Assembly: GCF_000371965.1 (NCBI RefSeq)
Contig: NZ_AQUO01000002.1
Location: 512,001-576,000 of the forward strand
DNA length: 64,000 bases
Source: Paracoccus sp. N5
Lineage (GTDB): Bacteria > Pseudomonadota > Alphaproteobacteria > Rhodobacterales > Rhodobacteraceae
Direction: 5' to 3'
Made by a program: the position numbers and the translations under genes. The notes beneath the pieces are model-generated. The model was not told the origin of the DNA and did no database searches. It was given only the letters and a program-made list of their open reading frames with translations. Positions 44,740 to 53,458 of the stretch are shown one piece after another (position 1 is the first letter of the stretch; every line of letters begins with the position of its first letter).

Positions 44740-45634
44740 ATGTCATTTTGCCGTTCCGCTTGCAGCTTCCCGACCCATCGATCTGTCGATCATCGTTCCG
44801 GTCTACAACGCCCGGGACCATCTTCGGCCGCTTGTCGAAACCTGCCTGGGCCTCGACAGGCTTCATTGCGAGATGCTGCTGGCCGATGACGGCTCGTCGG
44901 ACGGCAGCGCCGAAGAGATCGAGCGGCTCACCGCCGCCATTCCGCAAGTGACGGCCCTGCACAAACCCGCCAACCTGGGCGCGGGTCATGCGCGCAACCT
45001 GGCCTGGCCACATGCGCGCGGCCGCTACACGCTGTTCTTCGACGCCGACGACCGGCTGCATGGGGAGGCGATCGCGCCCACGCTGGCGCGGATGGATGCC
45101 GAGCCCGACATCGACACCGCCATGCTGGCCTGTCGCTACCAGCGCGATGCGGCCGGCGGCTTTACTATCCCTGGAACAAGATCCTGCGCACCGCGCATTT
45201 CCGCGAGGCCGGGCTGCGCTTCGGCGCGACCAAAGTGAACAACATCTTCGGTCACTGGTATTCGCGGCTCTTCGCGCGCCGGGTGCTGCTGGGCAGCCAG
45301 GTGATCTGCACGCATATCGTCTATCCGGGCGGCCAGAACCTGACCAACCGCTTCAGCGCCGACCGGCTGCAGATGTTCGACGCGCTGGACGAGACCTATG
45401 ATCTGCTGCTGGCGCACCCGGCGCTTCATCCACCATTTCTGAGGCCTTTGCGCCACGCTGGCACAATGGGGCCGCCGCGGCGTCGGGCATCGGCTGGAAT
45501 TCGAAAGCCGCTATCGCGACCTGATCAGCCGCATGGAGATCGAGGATTTCGCGCGCATGCGCCTGGTCCAGGCGCCGCAGATCGCGGATCGCTTCGTCAA
45601 GGAACTCGTCGGCCAAGGGAACGGACGTGCCCAA
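44740..45634 (+). pseudogene. Frameshifted family 2 glycosyltransferase
   Basis: A good Shine-Dalgarno (AAGGAGG) precedes ATG 44740, but the glycosyltransferase sequence DLSIIVPVYNARDHLRPL begins in a different frame a few codons later. The GT-A core follows, with LLADDGSSDGS and FFDADDRLHGE. Near 45150-45165 the frame changes to one reading YYPWNKILRTAHFREAGLRF and IFGHWYSRLFARRVLL. A third change near 45440 leads to HRLEFESRYRDLISRMEIED. Intact, it would have made a membrane-associated or cytosolic glycan transferase. Confidence 0.75.
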
Positions 45635-46508
45635 AGTTTCCATCATCGCCACGGCCCATGACATCGAGCGCTACATCGCCGAATGCCTGGGCTGCATCAC
45701 CCGCCAGACGCTCGAGGATATCGAGATCATCGTCGTCGACGACGGTCCGGCGACTCGACCCCGCAGATCATCCGCGACTTTGCCGCCCGCGATGCCCGCA
45801 TCCGCCCGATCCTGCTGCCGACCAACAGCATCGGCGGCGTCGCCACGGCGGCCAATGCCGGCATGGAGGTGGCGACCGGCGACTTCATCGGCTTTGCCGA
45901 TGGCGACGACCGCTATGCCCCCGAGATGTTCGAGAAGCTGTGGCGCGCCGCACCGAATCCGATGCCGACCTGGCGATGAGCCGCTACATGCTGCTCGACG
46001 AATCCGACGGCCTGCTGAAGGAGCCGGCCGAGACCGGGCGCTGGTCGCCCTATCCCCAGGCCACGACCCTCGACCTGACCCCGGCCACCCGGCGCGAGAT
46101 CCTGCGTTTCATCTCGGTGCCCTGGCGCAAGCTCTACCGCCGCGACCTGGTCGAACGGGCCGGGCTTCGCTTCCCGGTCGGCGACTTCTTCTTCGAGGAC
46201 AACCCGTTTCACTGGATGGCGGTGATCGAGGCCGAGAGGATCGCGCTTGTGCCCGAGCGGTTGTGCGAACATCGCGTCGCCCGCGCCGGCCATACATGGC
46301 CACCGTGGACGAACGGCTGCTGCGCATCTTGCGGCACCGTGACATCATCCGCGACTGGCTCGACGGCGCCGCCCACAGGTGCCCGGTCGATCCGGGTGTC
46401 CGGAGAGATGATCCGAGCAATGGTGAACCTCGCGCGCTGCACCGTCCGTCCGGGTCGTTCGACCGCGCTGCGGGCACGGCTCGCTTGAAGGCCGCGCGCC
46501 AGGCTTGA
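45627..46508 (+). pseudogene. Second frameshifted family 2 glycosyltransferase
   Basis: It begins at GTG 45627 with PKVSIIATAHDIERYIAECL and an IIVVDDG motif. A frameshift near 45748 leads to DSTPQIIRDFAARDARIRPI and FIGFADGDDRYAPEMFEKL. A second near 45950 leads to SDADLAMSRYMLLDESDGLL and PWRKLYRRDLVERAGLRF. A third near 46290 leads to ATVDERLLRILRHRDIIRDW. The pieces align in order to one glycosyltransferase, so this is a single decayed gene that follows the previous one. Confidence 0.75.
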
Positions 46509-46563
46509 GCGGCCTGGCGTCTCAAGCTAGGTCTGGCCGGATTGCCATCATGCGCAGGACCGG

Positions 46564-47196
46564 ATGACCCGCTCGCCCGACCCCACCCTTGCCGACCGCG
46601 TCTTTGCCGCCCTGTCCCGCCAGATCGAGGCGGGCGAACTGGCCCCCGGCCAACGGCTGCGCCAGGACGAGATCGCCGCCGCATTCGGCGCCAGCCACGT
46701 CCCCGTGCGCGAGGCGTTCCGGCGGCTCGAGGCCGAGGGGCTGGTGGAATCGCTGCCGCGCCGGGGCGTGCGGGTGGCCCTGGCCGACCGCGCCGCCCTG
46801 GCCGAAGCCATCGAGATGCGCGCCGCGCTGGAGGCACTGGCCCTGCGTCACGCCGCCGAGGCCTATCCGCCCGGCCACCTGGCGGTGCTTGCCGAGGCCG
46901 ATCATGCCTGCTCGCGGGCCGCCACCCCGGCCGAATGGGAGGCGGCGAACCAGAGCTTTCACAGCCTCCTGTTGCAGGGCTGCCCGATGCCGCGCCTGAT
47001 GCAGACCATCGAGCGGCTGCAGCTTTCGGCCAGCCGCATGGCCCGGCAACTGGGCGCCGGGCATCCGGCGGGCCTGCCGCGCGAGGACCGCGACCACCGC
47101 GCCATGCTCTCGGCCCTGCAAGGGCGCGACATCGACCTGGCCGCGCAGATCCTGTCCCGCCACATCCGGCGAGGCCTTAGGCTGAATTATAGATAA
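46564..47196 (+). CDS. bioR: GntR-family biotin regulator BioR
   Basis: 210 residues of the FCD/FadR branch of GntR regulators. The HTH is ADRVFAALSRQIEAGELAPG, then DEIAAAFGASHVPVREAFRR. The C-terminal helical domain contains the usual EMRAALEALALRHA and HRAMLSALQGRD. It lies directly upstream of bioB in the same direction. BioR is the known alphaproteobacterial biotin repressor and binds TTATNNATAA-type sites; two such sites lie at its end and before bioB. This context makes the assignment firm. Confidence 0.92.
   Translation: MTRSPDPTLADRVFAALSRQIEAGELAPGQRLRQDEIAAAFGASHVPVREAFRRLEAEGLVESLPRRGVRVALADRAALAEAIEMRAALEALALRHAAEAYPPGHLAVLAEADHACSRAATPAEWEAANQSFHSLLLQGCPMPRLMQTIERLQLSASRMARQLGAGHPAGLPREDRDHRAMLSALQGRDIDLAAQILSRHIRRGLRLNYR
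47187..47196. promoter_or_regulatory. BioR box 1
   Basis: TTATAGATAA, an exact fit to the BioR consensus. It overlaps the bioR stop codon and lies 107 bases before bioB. Confidence 0.85.
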
Positions 47197-47269
47197 TTAA
47201 TCCCATCCGCGCGCGGCAATGGACAGGAGGTAGATTTCTCGGCACATATTGGCGCGGGAATCGGAATTT

Positions 47270-47279
47270 TTATAGATAA
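47270..47279. promoter_or_regulatory. BioR box 2
   Basis: A second TTATAGATAA, 24 bases upstream of the bioB ATG and 83 bp from box 1 (about eight helical turns). Two boxes could allow cooperative binding or looping. Confidence 0.85.
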
Positions 47280-47303
47280 TTTCCCGCGTCGAAAGGGAGA
47301 GCC

Positions 47304-48293
47304 ATGCCGAAAGACCTGCCGCGCACCGCCCTGCGGACCGACTGGACCCGCGCCGAAGCCGAGGCGATCTATCACCAGCCCTTCATGGACCTGCTGTTTC
47401 AGGCGCAGAGCGTGCATCGCGCCAATTTCGACCCCAACCAGGTGCAGATGAGCCGCCTTCTGTCGGTCAAGACCGGCGGCTGTGCCGAGGATTGCAGCTA
47501 TTGCAGCCAGTCGGCGCGCAATGGCTCGACCTTGCCGGCCTCGAAGCTGATGGAGATCGAGCGGGTCCTGTCCGAGGCGCGCAAGGCCAAGGCAGCGGGC
47601 GCCACCCGCTATTGCATGGGCGCCGCCTGGCGCGAGCCGAAGGACCGCGACATGGCGGCCATCGAGGCCATGGTGCGCGGGGTGCGCGCGCTGGGAATGG
47701 AAACCTGCATGACGCTGGGCATGCTGTCCGACACCCAGGTCTTGCGGCTGAAGGATGCGGGCCTGGATTACTATAACCACAACATCGACACATCCGAGGC
47801 GTTCTATCCGCAGGTCATCACCACCCGCAGCTTCGCCGACCGCCTGGACACCCTGGCCCGCGTGCGCGAGGCCGGGATCAAGGTCTGCTCCGGCGGCATC
47901 TTGGGCATGGGGGAAACCGCGGGCGACCGCATCGACATGCTGCTGGCGCTGGCCACGCTGCCCGAACACCCGCAAAGCGTGCCGATCAACATGCTGATCC
48001 CGATGGCCGATACGCCGCTGGCCGAGGCGGCTCCGGTCGATCCCTTCGATTTCGTGCGCGTGGTGGCCTTGGGCCGCATCCTGATGCCGGCCAGTTACAT
48101 GCGCCTGTCGGCCGGCCGCACGGGCATGAGCGACGAGATGCAGGCGCTGTGCTTCCTGGCCGGTGCGAATTCGCTGTTCATGGGCGATACGCTGCTGACC
48201 GCCGCCAACCCCGCCGAGGACCGCGACCGCCGGCTGTTCGACAGGCTGGGCCTGCGCCCCGAGGCCCCGGCCCGGGACGGCGCCGAAGCATGA
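47304..48293 (+). CDS. bioB: Biotin synthase
   Basis: 329 residues. The radical-SAM cluster ligands are C60, C64 and C67 in CAEDCSYC. Other family motifs are RYCMGAAWREPKDRD, GLDYYNHNIDTSEAFY, CSGGILGMGET and the final GRTGMSDEMQALCF. It inserts sulfur into dethiobiotin to make biotin. It is the first gene of the five-gene operon and is directly downstream of BioR box 2, so it is repressed when biotin is plentiful. ATGA overlap with bioF. Confidence 0.97.
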   Translation: MPKDLPRTALRTDWTRAEAEAIYHQPFMDLLFQAQSVHRANFDPNQVQMSRLLSVKTGGCAEDCSYCSQSARNGSTLPASKLMEIERVLSEARKAKAAGATRYCMGAAWREPKDRDMAAIEAMVRGVRALGMETCMTLGMLSDTQVLRLKDAGLDYYNHNIDTSEAFYPQVITTRSFADRLDTLARVREAGIKVCSGGILGMGETAGDRIDMLLALATLPEHPQSVPINMLIPMADTPLAEAAPVDPFDFVRVVALGRILMPASYMRLSAGRTGMSDEMQALCFLAGANSLFMGDTLLTAANPAEDRDRRLFDRLGLRPEAPARDGAEA

Positions 48294-49414
48294 GCCCGCT
48301 CGACGGCCAGCGCGGGCTGCTGGAAGCCTTGGTGCAACGCCGGCGGGCGCGGGCGTTGCAGCCGGTTTCGGGCGTGGATTTCGCCTCGAACGACTATCTG
48401 GGGCTGGCGGGGTCCGACCTGCTGCGCGATCTGGCGCGCGATGCGCTGGACCGCGGCCATGCCCCCGGCGCCGGCGCGGCGCGGCTGCTGCGCGGCAATC
48501 ATGCGGCATTCGCGGCGCTGGAAACGGCGGCGGCGCAGCATTTCGGCAGCGGCGGCGCGCTCTATTTCGGGTCCGGCTATGGCGCCAACCTAGCGATCTT
48601 TTCCAGCCTGCCCGCCGCGCGCGACCTGGTGCTGCACGATGCCCTGATCCATGCCAGTGCGCTGGACGGGATGCGGCTGGGGGCGGCCGAAACCCGTAGC
48701 TTTCCCCATAACGACCCGGGCGCCGCGCGCGACGCCCTGCGGCGCTGGCGGGCCGAAGGGCGGCGCGGGCAAGTCTGGCTGGCGGTCGAAAGCCTTTACT
48801 CGATGGACGGCGATTTTGCCCCGGTCCGGGCGCTGGCCGATCTGGCCGCCGAGGAGGGTGCCTTCCTGATCGTGGACGAGGCCCATGCGACGGGGATCTG
48901 GGGACCGCAGGGCAGGGGCCTTGCCGCACCCTGGGCGGGGCGGGAAAACGTCATCACGCTGCACACCTGCGGCAAGGCCCTGGGCGTGCAGGGCGCGCTG
49001 GTCTGCGCCGATCCGGTGCTGATCGCCACGCTGGTCAACCGCGCCCGCAGCTTCATCTATTCCACCGCGCCCTCGCCGCTGCTGGCCGAGGTCCTGCGCG
49101 GTGCCCTTGCCCATCTGGCCGCCGATTCCACCCGCCGCGATGCCCTGCTGGCCCGGGTGGCGCGGGCGGGCGACCTGGCGCGCGGTATCGGCCTGGTGCC
49201 CTCGGGCAGCCAGATCCAGCCGGTCATCCTGCCCGGCGACGCCCGCTGCCTTGCCGCCGCCGCGCGGTTGCAGGCGCTGGGTTTCGACATCCGCGCCATC
49301 CGCGCGCCCACCGTCCCCAAGGGGGCCGAGCGGCTGCGCCTGTCGCTGACCCTGAACCCCGAGGATCCGGCGCTGGCCGCCGTCTTTGCCGCGCTGCACG
49401 AGGTGATCCGATGA
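48290..49414 (+). CDS. bioF: 8-Amino-7-oxononanoate synthase
   Basis: 374 residues of the alpha-oxoamine synthase family (PLP). It has VDFASNDYLGLAG near the start, GAGAARLLRGN, the ALIHASALDGMRLG motif, VDEAHATGIWGPQG, and the PLP lysine in HTCGKALGVQGA. It joins pimeloyl-ACP or -CoA with alanine. The ATG overlaps the bioB stop and its stop overlaps bioD. At 374 residues it has normal length. Confidence 0.95.
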   Translation: MSPLDGQRGLLEALVQRRRARALQPVSGVDFASNDYLGLAGSDLLRDLARDALDRGHAPGAGAARLLRGNHAAFAALETAAAQHFGSGGALYFGSGYGANLAIFSSLPAARDLVLHDALIHASALDGMRLGAAETRSFPHNDPGAARDALRRWRAEGRRGQVWLAVESLYSMDGDFAPVRALADLAAEEGAFLIVDEAHATGIWGPQGRGLAAPWAGRENVITLHTCGKALGVQGALVCADPVLIATLVNRARSFIYSTAPSPLLAEVLRGALAHLAADSTRRDALLARVARAGDLARGIGLVPSGSQIQPVILPGDARCLAAAARLQALGFDIRAIRAPTVPKGAERLRLSLTLNPEDPALAAVFAALHEVIR

Positions 49415-50022
49415 CGGCCTTCGTCGTGACCGGGACCGATACCGGCATCGGCAAGACGGTGTTTGCCGCCGCCCTGACCGCCCGCCTGCAGGCAAGCTAC
49501 TGGAAGCCGGTGCAGTCGGGGCTGGAGGGCGAGACCGACAGCGAAACCGTCGCCCGCCTGTCCGGCTGCCCGGTTCTGCCCGAAGCCTGGCGGCTGGCGC
49601 TGCCCGCCTCTCCGCATCTCTCCGCCGCGGCCGAGGGCGTGACCATCGACGAGGCCGCCCTGACCCTGCCGCCCGCCCGGCCGCTGGTGATCGAGGGCGC
49701 GGGCGGGCTGATGGTGCCTCTGAACGACCGCGCCAGCTTCCTTGACGTCTTCGCCCGCTGGCAGCTGCCGGTGATCCTTTGCGCCCGCACCGCGCTCGGA
49801 ACGATCAACCACAGCCTGCTTTCCATCGCCGCGCTGCGCGCCGCCGGGGTGCCGCTGCATGGCGTGGCCTTCATCGGCCCCGAGGCGCCCGCGGTGGAAT
49901 CGACCATCTGCCGCATGGGCGAAACCCGCCGGCTTGGCCGGCTGCCCCTGCTGCAAAAGCTGGCCCCCGGCAGCCTGCGCACCGCCTTCGACGCCTGCTT
50001 CCCCTTGGACCGCTTTTCATGA
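49411..50022 (+). CDS. bioD: Dethiobiotin synthetase
   Basis: 203 residues. P-loop GTDTGIGKT at residues 8-16, followed by the YWKPVQSG substrate loop, and a later IEGAGGLMVPLN motif that closes the ring-forming site. It makes dethiobiotin from 7,8-diaminononanoate with CO2 and ATP. ATGA overlaps join it to bioF and bioA. Confidence 0.95.
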   Translation: MTAFVVTGTDTGIGKTVFAAALTARLQASYWKPVQSGLEGETDSETVARLSGCPVLPEAWRLALPASPHLSAAAEGVTIDEAALTLPPARPLVIEGAGGLMVPLNDRASFLDVFARWQLPVILCARTALGTINHSLLSIAALRAAGVPLHGVAFIGPEAPAVESTICRMGETRRLGRLPLLQKLAPGSLRTAFDACFPLDRFS

Positions 50023-51272
50023 CCACGAGCCCGATCTGGCACCCTTTCACCCAGCACGCGCTGTTTCCCGCCATGCGCCCGATCGCCAGCGCGCAAGGCG
50101 CCTGGCTGACCGACGCCACGGGCCAGCGCGTGTTCGACGCCATCTCGTCGTGGTGGGTGGTGACGCATGGCCATTGCCACCCGCATATCGTGCAGGCGAT
50201 CCAGCGGCAGGCCGGGCGGCTGGACCAGGTGATCTTTGCCGGCCACACCCATGAGCCGGCCGAGCGCTTTGCCGAAAAGCTGCTGGCGCGCCTGCCCGAC
50301 GCCCTGACGCGGCTGTTCTTTTCCGACAGCGGCTCGACGGCGGTCGAGGTGGCGATCAAGATGGCGCTCGGCCATTTCCGGCACCGGGGCGAAGGGCGCC
50401 ACCGCATCGTCGTGATGCAGAACGGCTATCACGGCGATACCGTCGGCACCATGTCGGCGGGCGAGCGCGGCGCCTTCACCCAACCCTATGACCCGCTGCT
50501 CTATGCCGTGGACCGCCTTCCCTTTCCCGCGCCGGGGCAGGAACAGGCGACCCTGGACGCGCTGGAGCGTTTTGCCCGCAACCCCGAAACCGCCGCCCTG
50601 CTGCTGGAGCCGCTGGCGCTTGGCGCGGGCGGCATGCTGTTCTATCCCCCCGGCGTCCTGGCCCGGATGGCGGCGATCTGCGCCCGCCATGGCGTCCTGC
50701 TGATCGCCGACGAGGTGATGACCGGCTGGGGCCGCACCGGGCGCTTCCTGGCCTGCGATCACGCCGGCGTGGTGCCCGATATCCTGTGCCTGTCCAAGGG
50801 CATCACCGGCGGCCACCTACCGCTGGCCGCCACGCTGTGCCGCGAGGAGATCTACCAGTCGCATTTCTCGACCGACCGGCGGCGCACCTTCTTCCATTCC
50901 TCGAGCTATACCGCCAACCCCATCGCCTGCGCCGCCGCCCTCGCCAATCTGGAATTGTGGGAGAGGGAGCCGGTCCAGGCCCGGATCGACGCCGTCGCCG
51001 CCGCGCAGGCCGAGGGGCTGGCAAGGCTGGCGGCGCATCCCGGGATCTCGGGCGCGCGTCAGCTGGGCACGATCCTTGCGGCGGAAATCGGCGGCCCCGG
51101 CCGCTACATGGCCGAAACCGGCCCGGCGCTGCTGCGCTTCTTTGCCGAGCGCAACCTGCTGATCCGCCCCCTGGGCAATACGGTCTATCTGCTGCCGCCC
51201 TATTGCAGCACCCAGGCCGAGCTCGGCGCCTGTCACGACGCCATGCTGGAGGCCGCCGATGTCCTTGGATGA
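50019..51272 (+). CDS. bioA: Adenosylmethionine-8-amino-7-oxononanoate aminotransferase
   Basis: 417 residues of the class III aminotransferase family. It starts with IWHPFTQHALFPAM, and has FDAISSWWVVTHGHCHP (BioA-specific), the YHGDTVGTMS motif, IADEVMTGWGRTG, and the PLP lysine in CLSKGITGGHLP. It uses S-adenosylmethionine as amino donor. It overlaps bioD by four bases and bioZ by 14. Confidence 0.95.
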   Translation: MTTSPIWHPFTQHALFPAMRPIASAQGAWLTDATGQRVFDAISSWWVVTHGHCHPHIVQAIQRQAGRLDQVIFAGHTHEPAERFAEKLLARLPDALTRLFFSDSGSTAVEVAIKMALGHFRHRGEGRHRIVVMQNGYHGDTVGTMSAGERGAFTQPYDPLLYAVDRLPFPAPGQEQATLDALERFARNPETAALLLEPLALGAGGMLFYPPGVLARMAAICARHGVLLIADEVMTGWGRTGRFLACDHAGVVPDILCLSKGITGGHLPLAATLCREEIYQSHFSTDRRRTFFHSSSYTANPIACAAALANLELWEREPVQARIDAVAAAQAEGLARLAAHPGISGARQLGTILAAEIGGPGRYMAETGPALLRFFAERNLLIRPLGNTVYLLPPYCSTQAELGACHDAMLEAADVLG

Positions 51273-52245
51273 TGCAGCGCGCGGCGTGGTCATGGCGGGG
51301 TTTGGCCACTACCTGCCCGAGCGGCGGGTCGATAACGCCGAGATCGAGGCCGATCTGAACCTGCCGCCCGGCTGGATCGCCGCGCGCACCGGCATTCACA
51401 GCCGGCATTATGCCGCGCCGGATCAGGCGGTCAGCGATCTTGCCGTGCCGGCCGGGCGGATGGCGCTGGAGCAGGCGGGGTTGGCGCCGGGCAGCATCGG
51501 CCTGCTGCTGCTTGCCACCTCGACCCCCGATCACCTGCTGCCGCCGACCGCGCCTCTGGTGGCGCATCGCCTGGGCCTTGGCGCGGGGGCGATGGACCTG
51601 GCCGGGGCCTGCGCGGGCTTCCTGCAGGCGCTGGTGCTGGGGGCCGGCCATGTCCGGGCGACGGGGCAGGCGGTGCTGGTCATCGCCGCCAACATCCTGT
51701 CGCGCCGCATCGCGCCGGGCGACATCGCGACCCGCGCCCTGTTCGCCGATGCCGCGGGCGCCGTCGTGCTGGCGGCGTCGTCCGATCCCGCCAAGGGGCT
51801 GCGGGCCTCGGTCCTGCGCTCGGACGGGGCGGGCTATGACCTGATCCGCATCGCCAATGGCGGCTCTCGCCAGCCGTTCCGGACCGGCGATGCGGGGCTC
51901 GCGATGGACATGCCCGACGGCAGGGCCGTCTTTGCCCGCGCGGTCGAAGGGATGACGACATCCAGCCAGACGGCGCTGCGCGAGGCGGGCCTGACCGCAC
52001 CCGAGATCGCCACCTGGCTGGCGCACCAGGCCAATGGCCGCATCCTGGCGCAGGTCGGCGCCCGGCTGGGGCTGGACCGGGCCGAATGCCTGGGCACGCT
52101 GGCCCGCCATGGCAATTCCTCGGCCGCCACCATGCCCCTGGCCCTGTCGTGTCGCGCCGCCGAGGGGCCGCTGCCTGCCGGCCCGATGCTGATGACCGCC
52201 TTCGGCGCGGGGCTTCTGTGGGGCTCGGTCGTCTGGCAAGCCTGA
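51259..52245 (+). CDS. bioZ: BioZ, 3-oxoacyl-ACP synthase III-like enzyme of biotin synthesis
   Basis: 328 residues of the FabH family. The catalytic triad is visible: C118 in GACAGF, H256 in AHQANG, N286 in GNSSAA. In alphaproteobacterial bio operons the FabH-like BioZ makes the pimeloyl precursor by condensing glutaryl-CoA with malonyl-ACP, replacing BioC/BioH. Its place at the operon end with a 14-base overlap to bioA supports that role over general fatty-acid FabH. No bioC or bioH is seen here. Confidence 0.88.
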   Translation: MSLDDAARGVVMAGFGHYLPERRVDNAEIEADLNLPPGWIAARTGIHSRHYAAPDQAVSDLAVPAGRMALEQAGLAPGSIGLLLLATSTPDHLLPPTAPLVAHRLGLGAGAMDLAGACAGFLQALVLGAGHVRATGQAVLVIAANILSRRIAPGDIATRALFADAAGAVVLAASSDPAKGLRASVLRSDGAGYDLIRIANGGSRQPFRTGDAGLAMDMPDGRAVFARAVEGMTTSSQTALREAGLTAPEIATWLAHQANGRILAQVGARLGLDRAECLGTLARHGNSSAATMPLALSCRAAEGPLPAGPMLMTAFGAGLLWGSVVWQA

Positions 52246-52296
52246 GGCCGCTTCGGCGAGCGGCGCGCCGATGCAGCTTCCGGCGCATGGCCGCTC

Positions 52297-53382
52297 TCAA
52301 TCCTCGCCGTGATAGGAAAACCGCGCCGAGAAACTGGCCGGGGCCAGGCTGGCGTCATGGTCGAAATCCGCCGTCGTGCCGGGCGTGACCGTGACGATGG
52401 CCGGGCCGGCGTGGCGAAAGGTCAGGCTGTGCTCCAGCGCGCGCACCGCCATCTCGATGCCCAGCCGGCCCTGCATCACCGGGAAATCCGTCGGTGCTGC
52501 CAGGATGCGGCCGCGCATGATGCCGCGAAACACGCCGGGGCTGATATAGGTCGAGATGATGCCGACCCGGTCCAGCTCGCCGCGCGCCCGCAGGATCGAG
52601 ATCGCCACCTCGGCCATCGGGCCGCTGCCGACCAGATAGTCGGGCGCCGGGCCCTCGGCCAGCAGCTGCTCGACCAGCTGGGCCTGGGCCTCGCGGCCGG
52701 TATCGCCGTAAAGCACGCTGGTCACGCGGGCGGAACTGTCGGCAATGGCGGCGCGGAAGCCGTCCTCGACGAAGCCCACCCAACCCGCGCCGCGCGGGCC
52801 GGGGAACCAGGCCACGCTGACCGGCGGGCTGCCCTTGGGGTGGCGGCGGGCCAGTTCCAGCCCGGCGGCGCGGCCCATCTCGCGCCAGGGCACGCTGGCC
52901 TTGGCGGTGATCGGCCCCGGCTCGATGTCGTTCACCACGGCGATGATCGGCTTCTGCCGCGCCAGCTCGCTCAGCACCGGCGTCAACCCGTCATAGGAGA
53001 CCGTGCCCACCACCACCGCGTCATAGCGCGGATCGGCGCAGGCGTGCAGCTGCGCGATCTGCCGCGCCGGGTTGGGATAGCCGCCGGCCTCGAACAGGTC
53101 GAAGCCGACGCCCAGCCGGCGCGATTCCTCGACCATGCCGTAATTGACGCCCAGCCAATAGGCATCCTTCAGATGCGGATAGAGCACGCAGAGGTTCCAG
53201 GGCCGCGCGGCGTGCTCCAAGGGCGCATAATCCAGTCGGACCGAGGGGCTGTCGTCCCGGAAGGGCTGCGAAAACACCTGCAGGGGCCAAGTCTCGGCCC
53301 GGGCCGGGCCAGCAGCGAGCAGCAGGGTGGCGACGGCCGCAAGGGCGCGCAGGCATCGGGCTGGGAAGATGGCGGTCGACAT
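52297..53382 (-). CDS. torT: TorT-like periplasmic TMAO-sensing protein
   Basis: 361 residues from ATG 53382, with a Sec signal peptide (LRALAAVATLLLAAGPARA). The mature part is a type I periplasmic-binding fold and starts TWPLQVFSQPF. TorT-type segments are DAYWLGVNYGMVEESRRLGV, PARQIAQLHACADPRYDAVVVG and FPVMQGRLGIEMAVRALE. TorT binds the methylamine-oxide ligand and then engages the sensor domain of TorS. The torS gene is divergent with a 76-bp gap. No reductase genes are seen in the window. Confidence 0.85.
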   Translation of the reverse strand: MSTAIFPARCLRALAAVATLLLAAGPARAETWPLQVFSQPFRDDSPSVRLDYAPLEHAARPWNLCVLYPHLKDAYWLGVNYGMVEESRRLGVGFDLFEAGGYPNPARQIAQLHACADPRYDAVVVGTVSYDGLTPVLSELARQKPIIAVVNDIEPGPITAKASVPWREMGRAAGLELARRHPKGSPPVSVAWFPGPRGAGWVGFVEDGFRAAIADSSARVTSVLYGDTGREAQAQLVEQLLAEGPAPDYLVGSGPMAEVAISILRARGELDRVGIISTYISPGVFRGIMRGRILAAPTDFPVMQGRLGIEMAVRALEHSLTFRHAGPAIVTVTPGTTADFDHDASLAPASFSARFSYHGED

Positions 53383-53458
53383 GGCGGTGACTTCGGCCCC
53401 GGTTCCGATTAGCCTTGGCCGGCCCGCTGCGGGCATCCGGCAGGGCGGAGGGTAGTGC

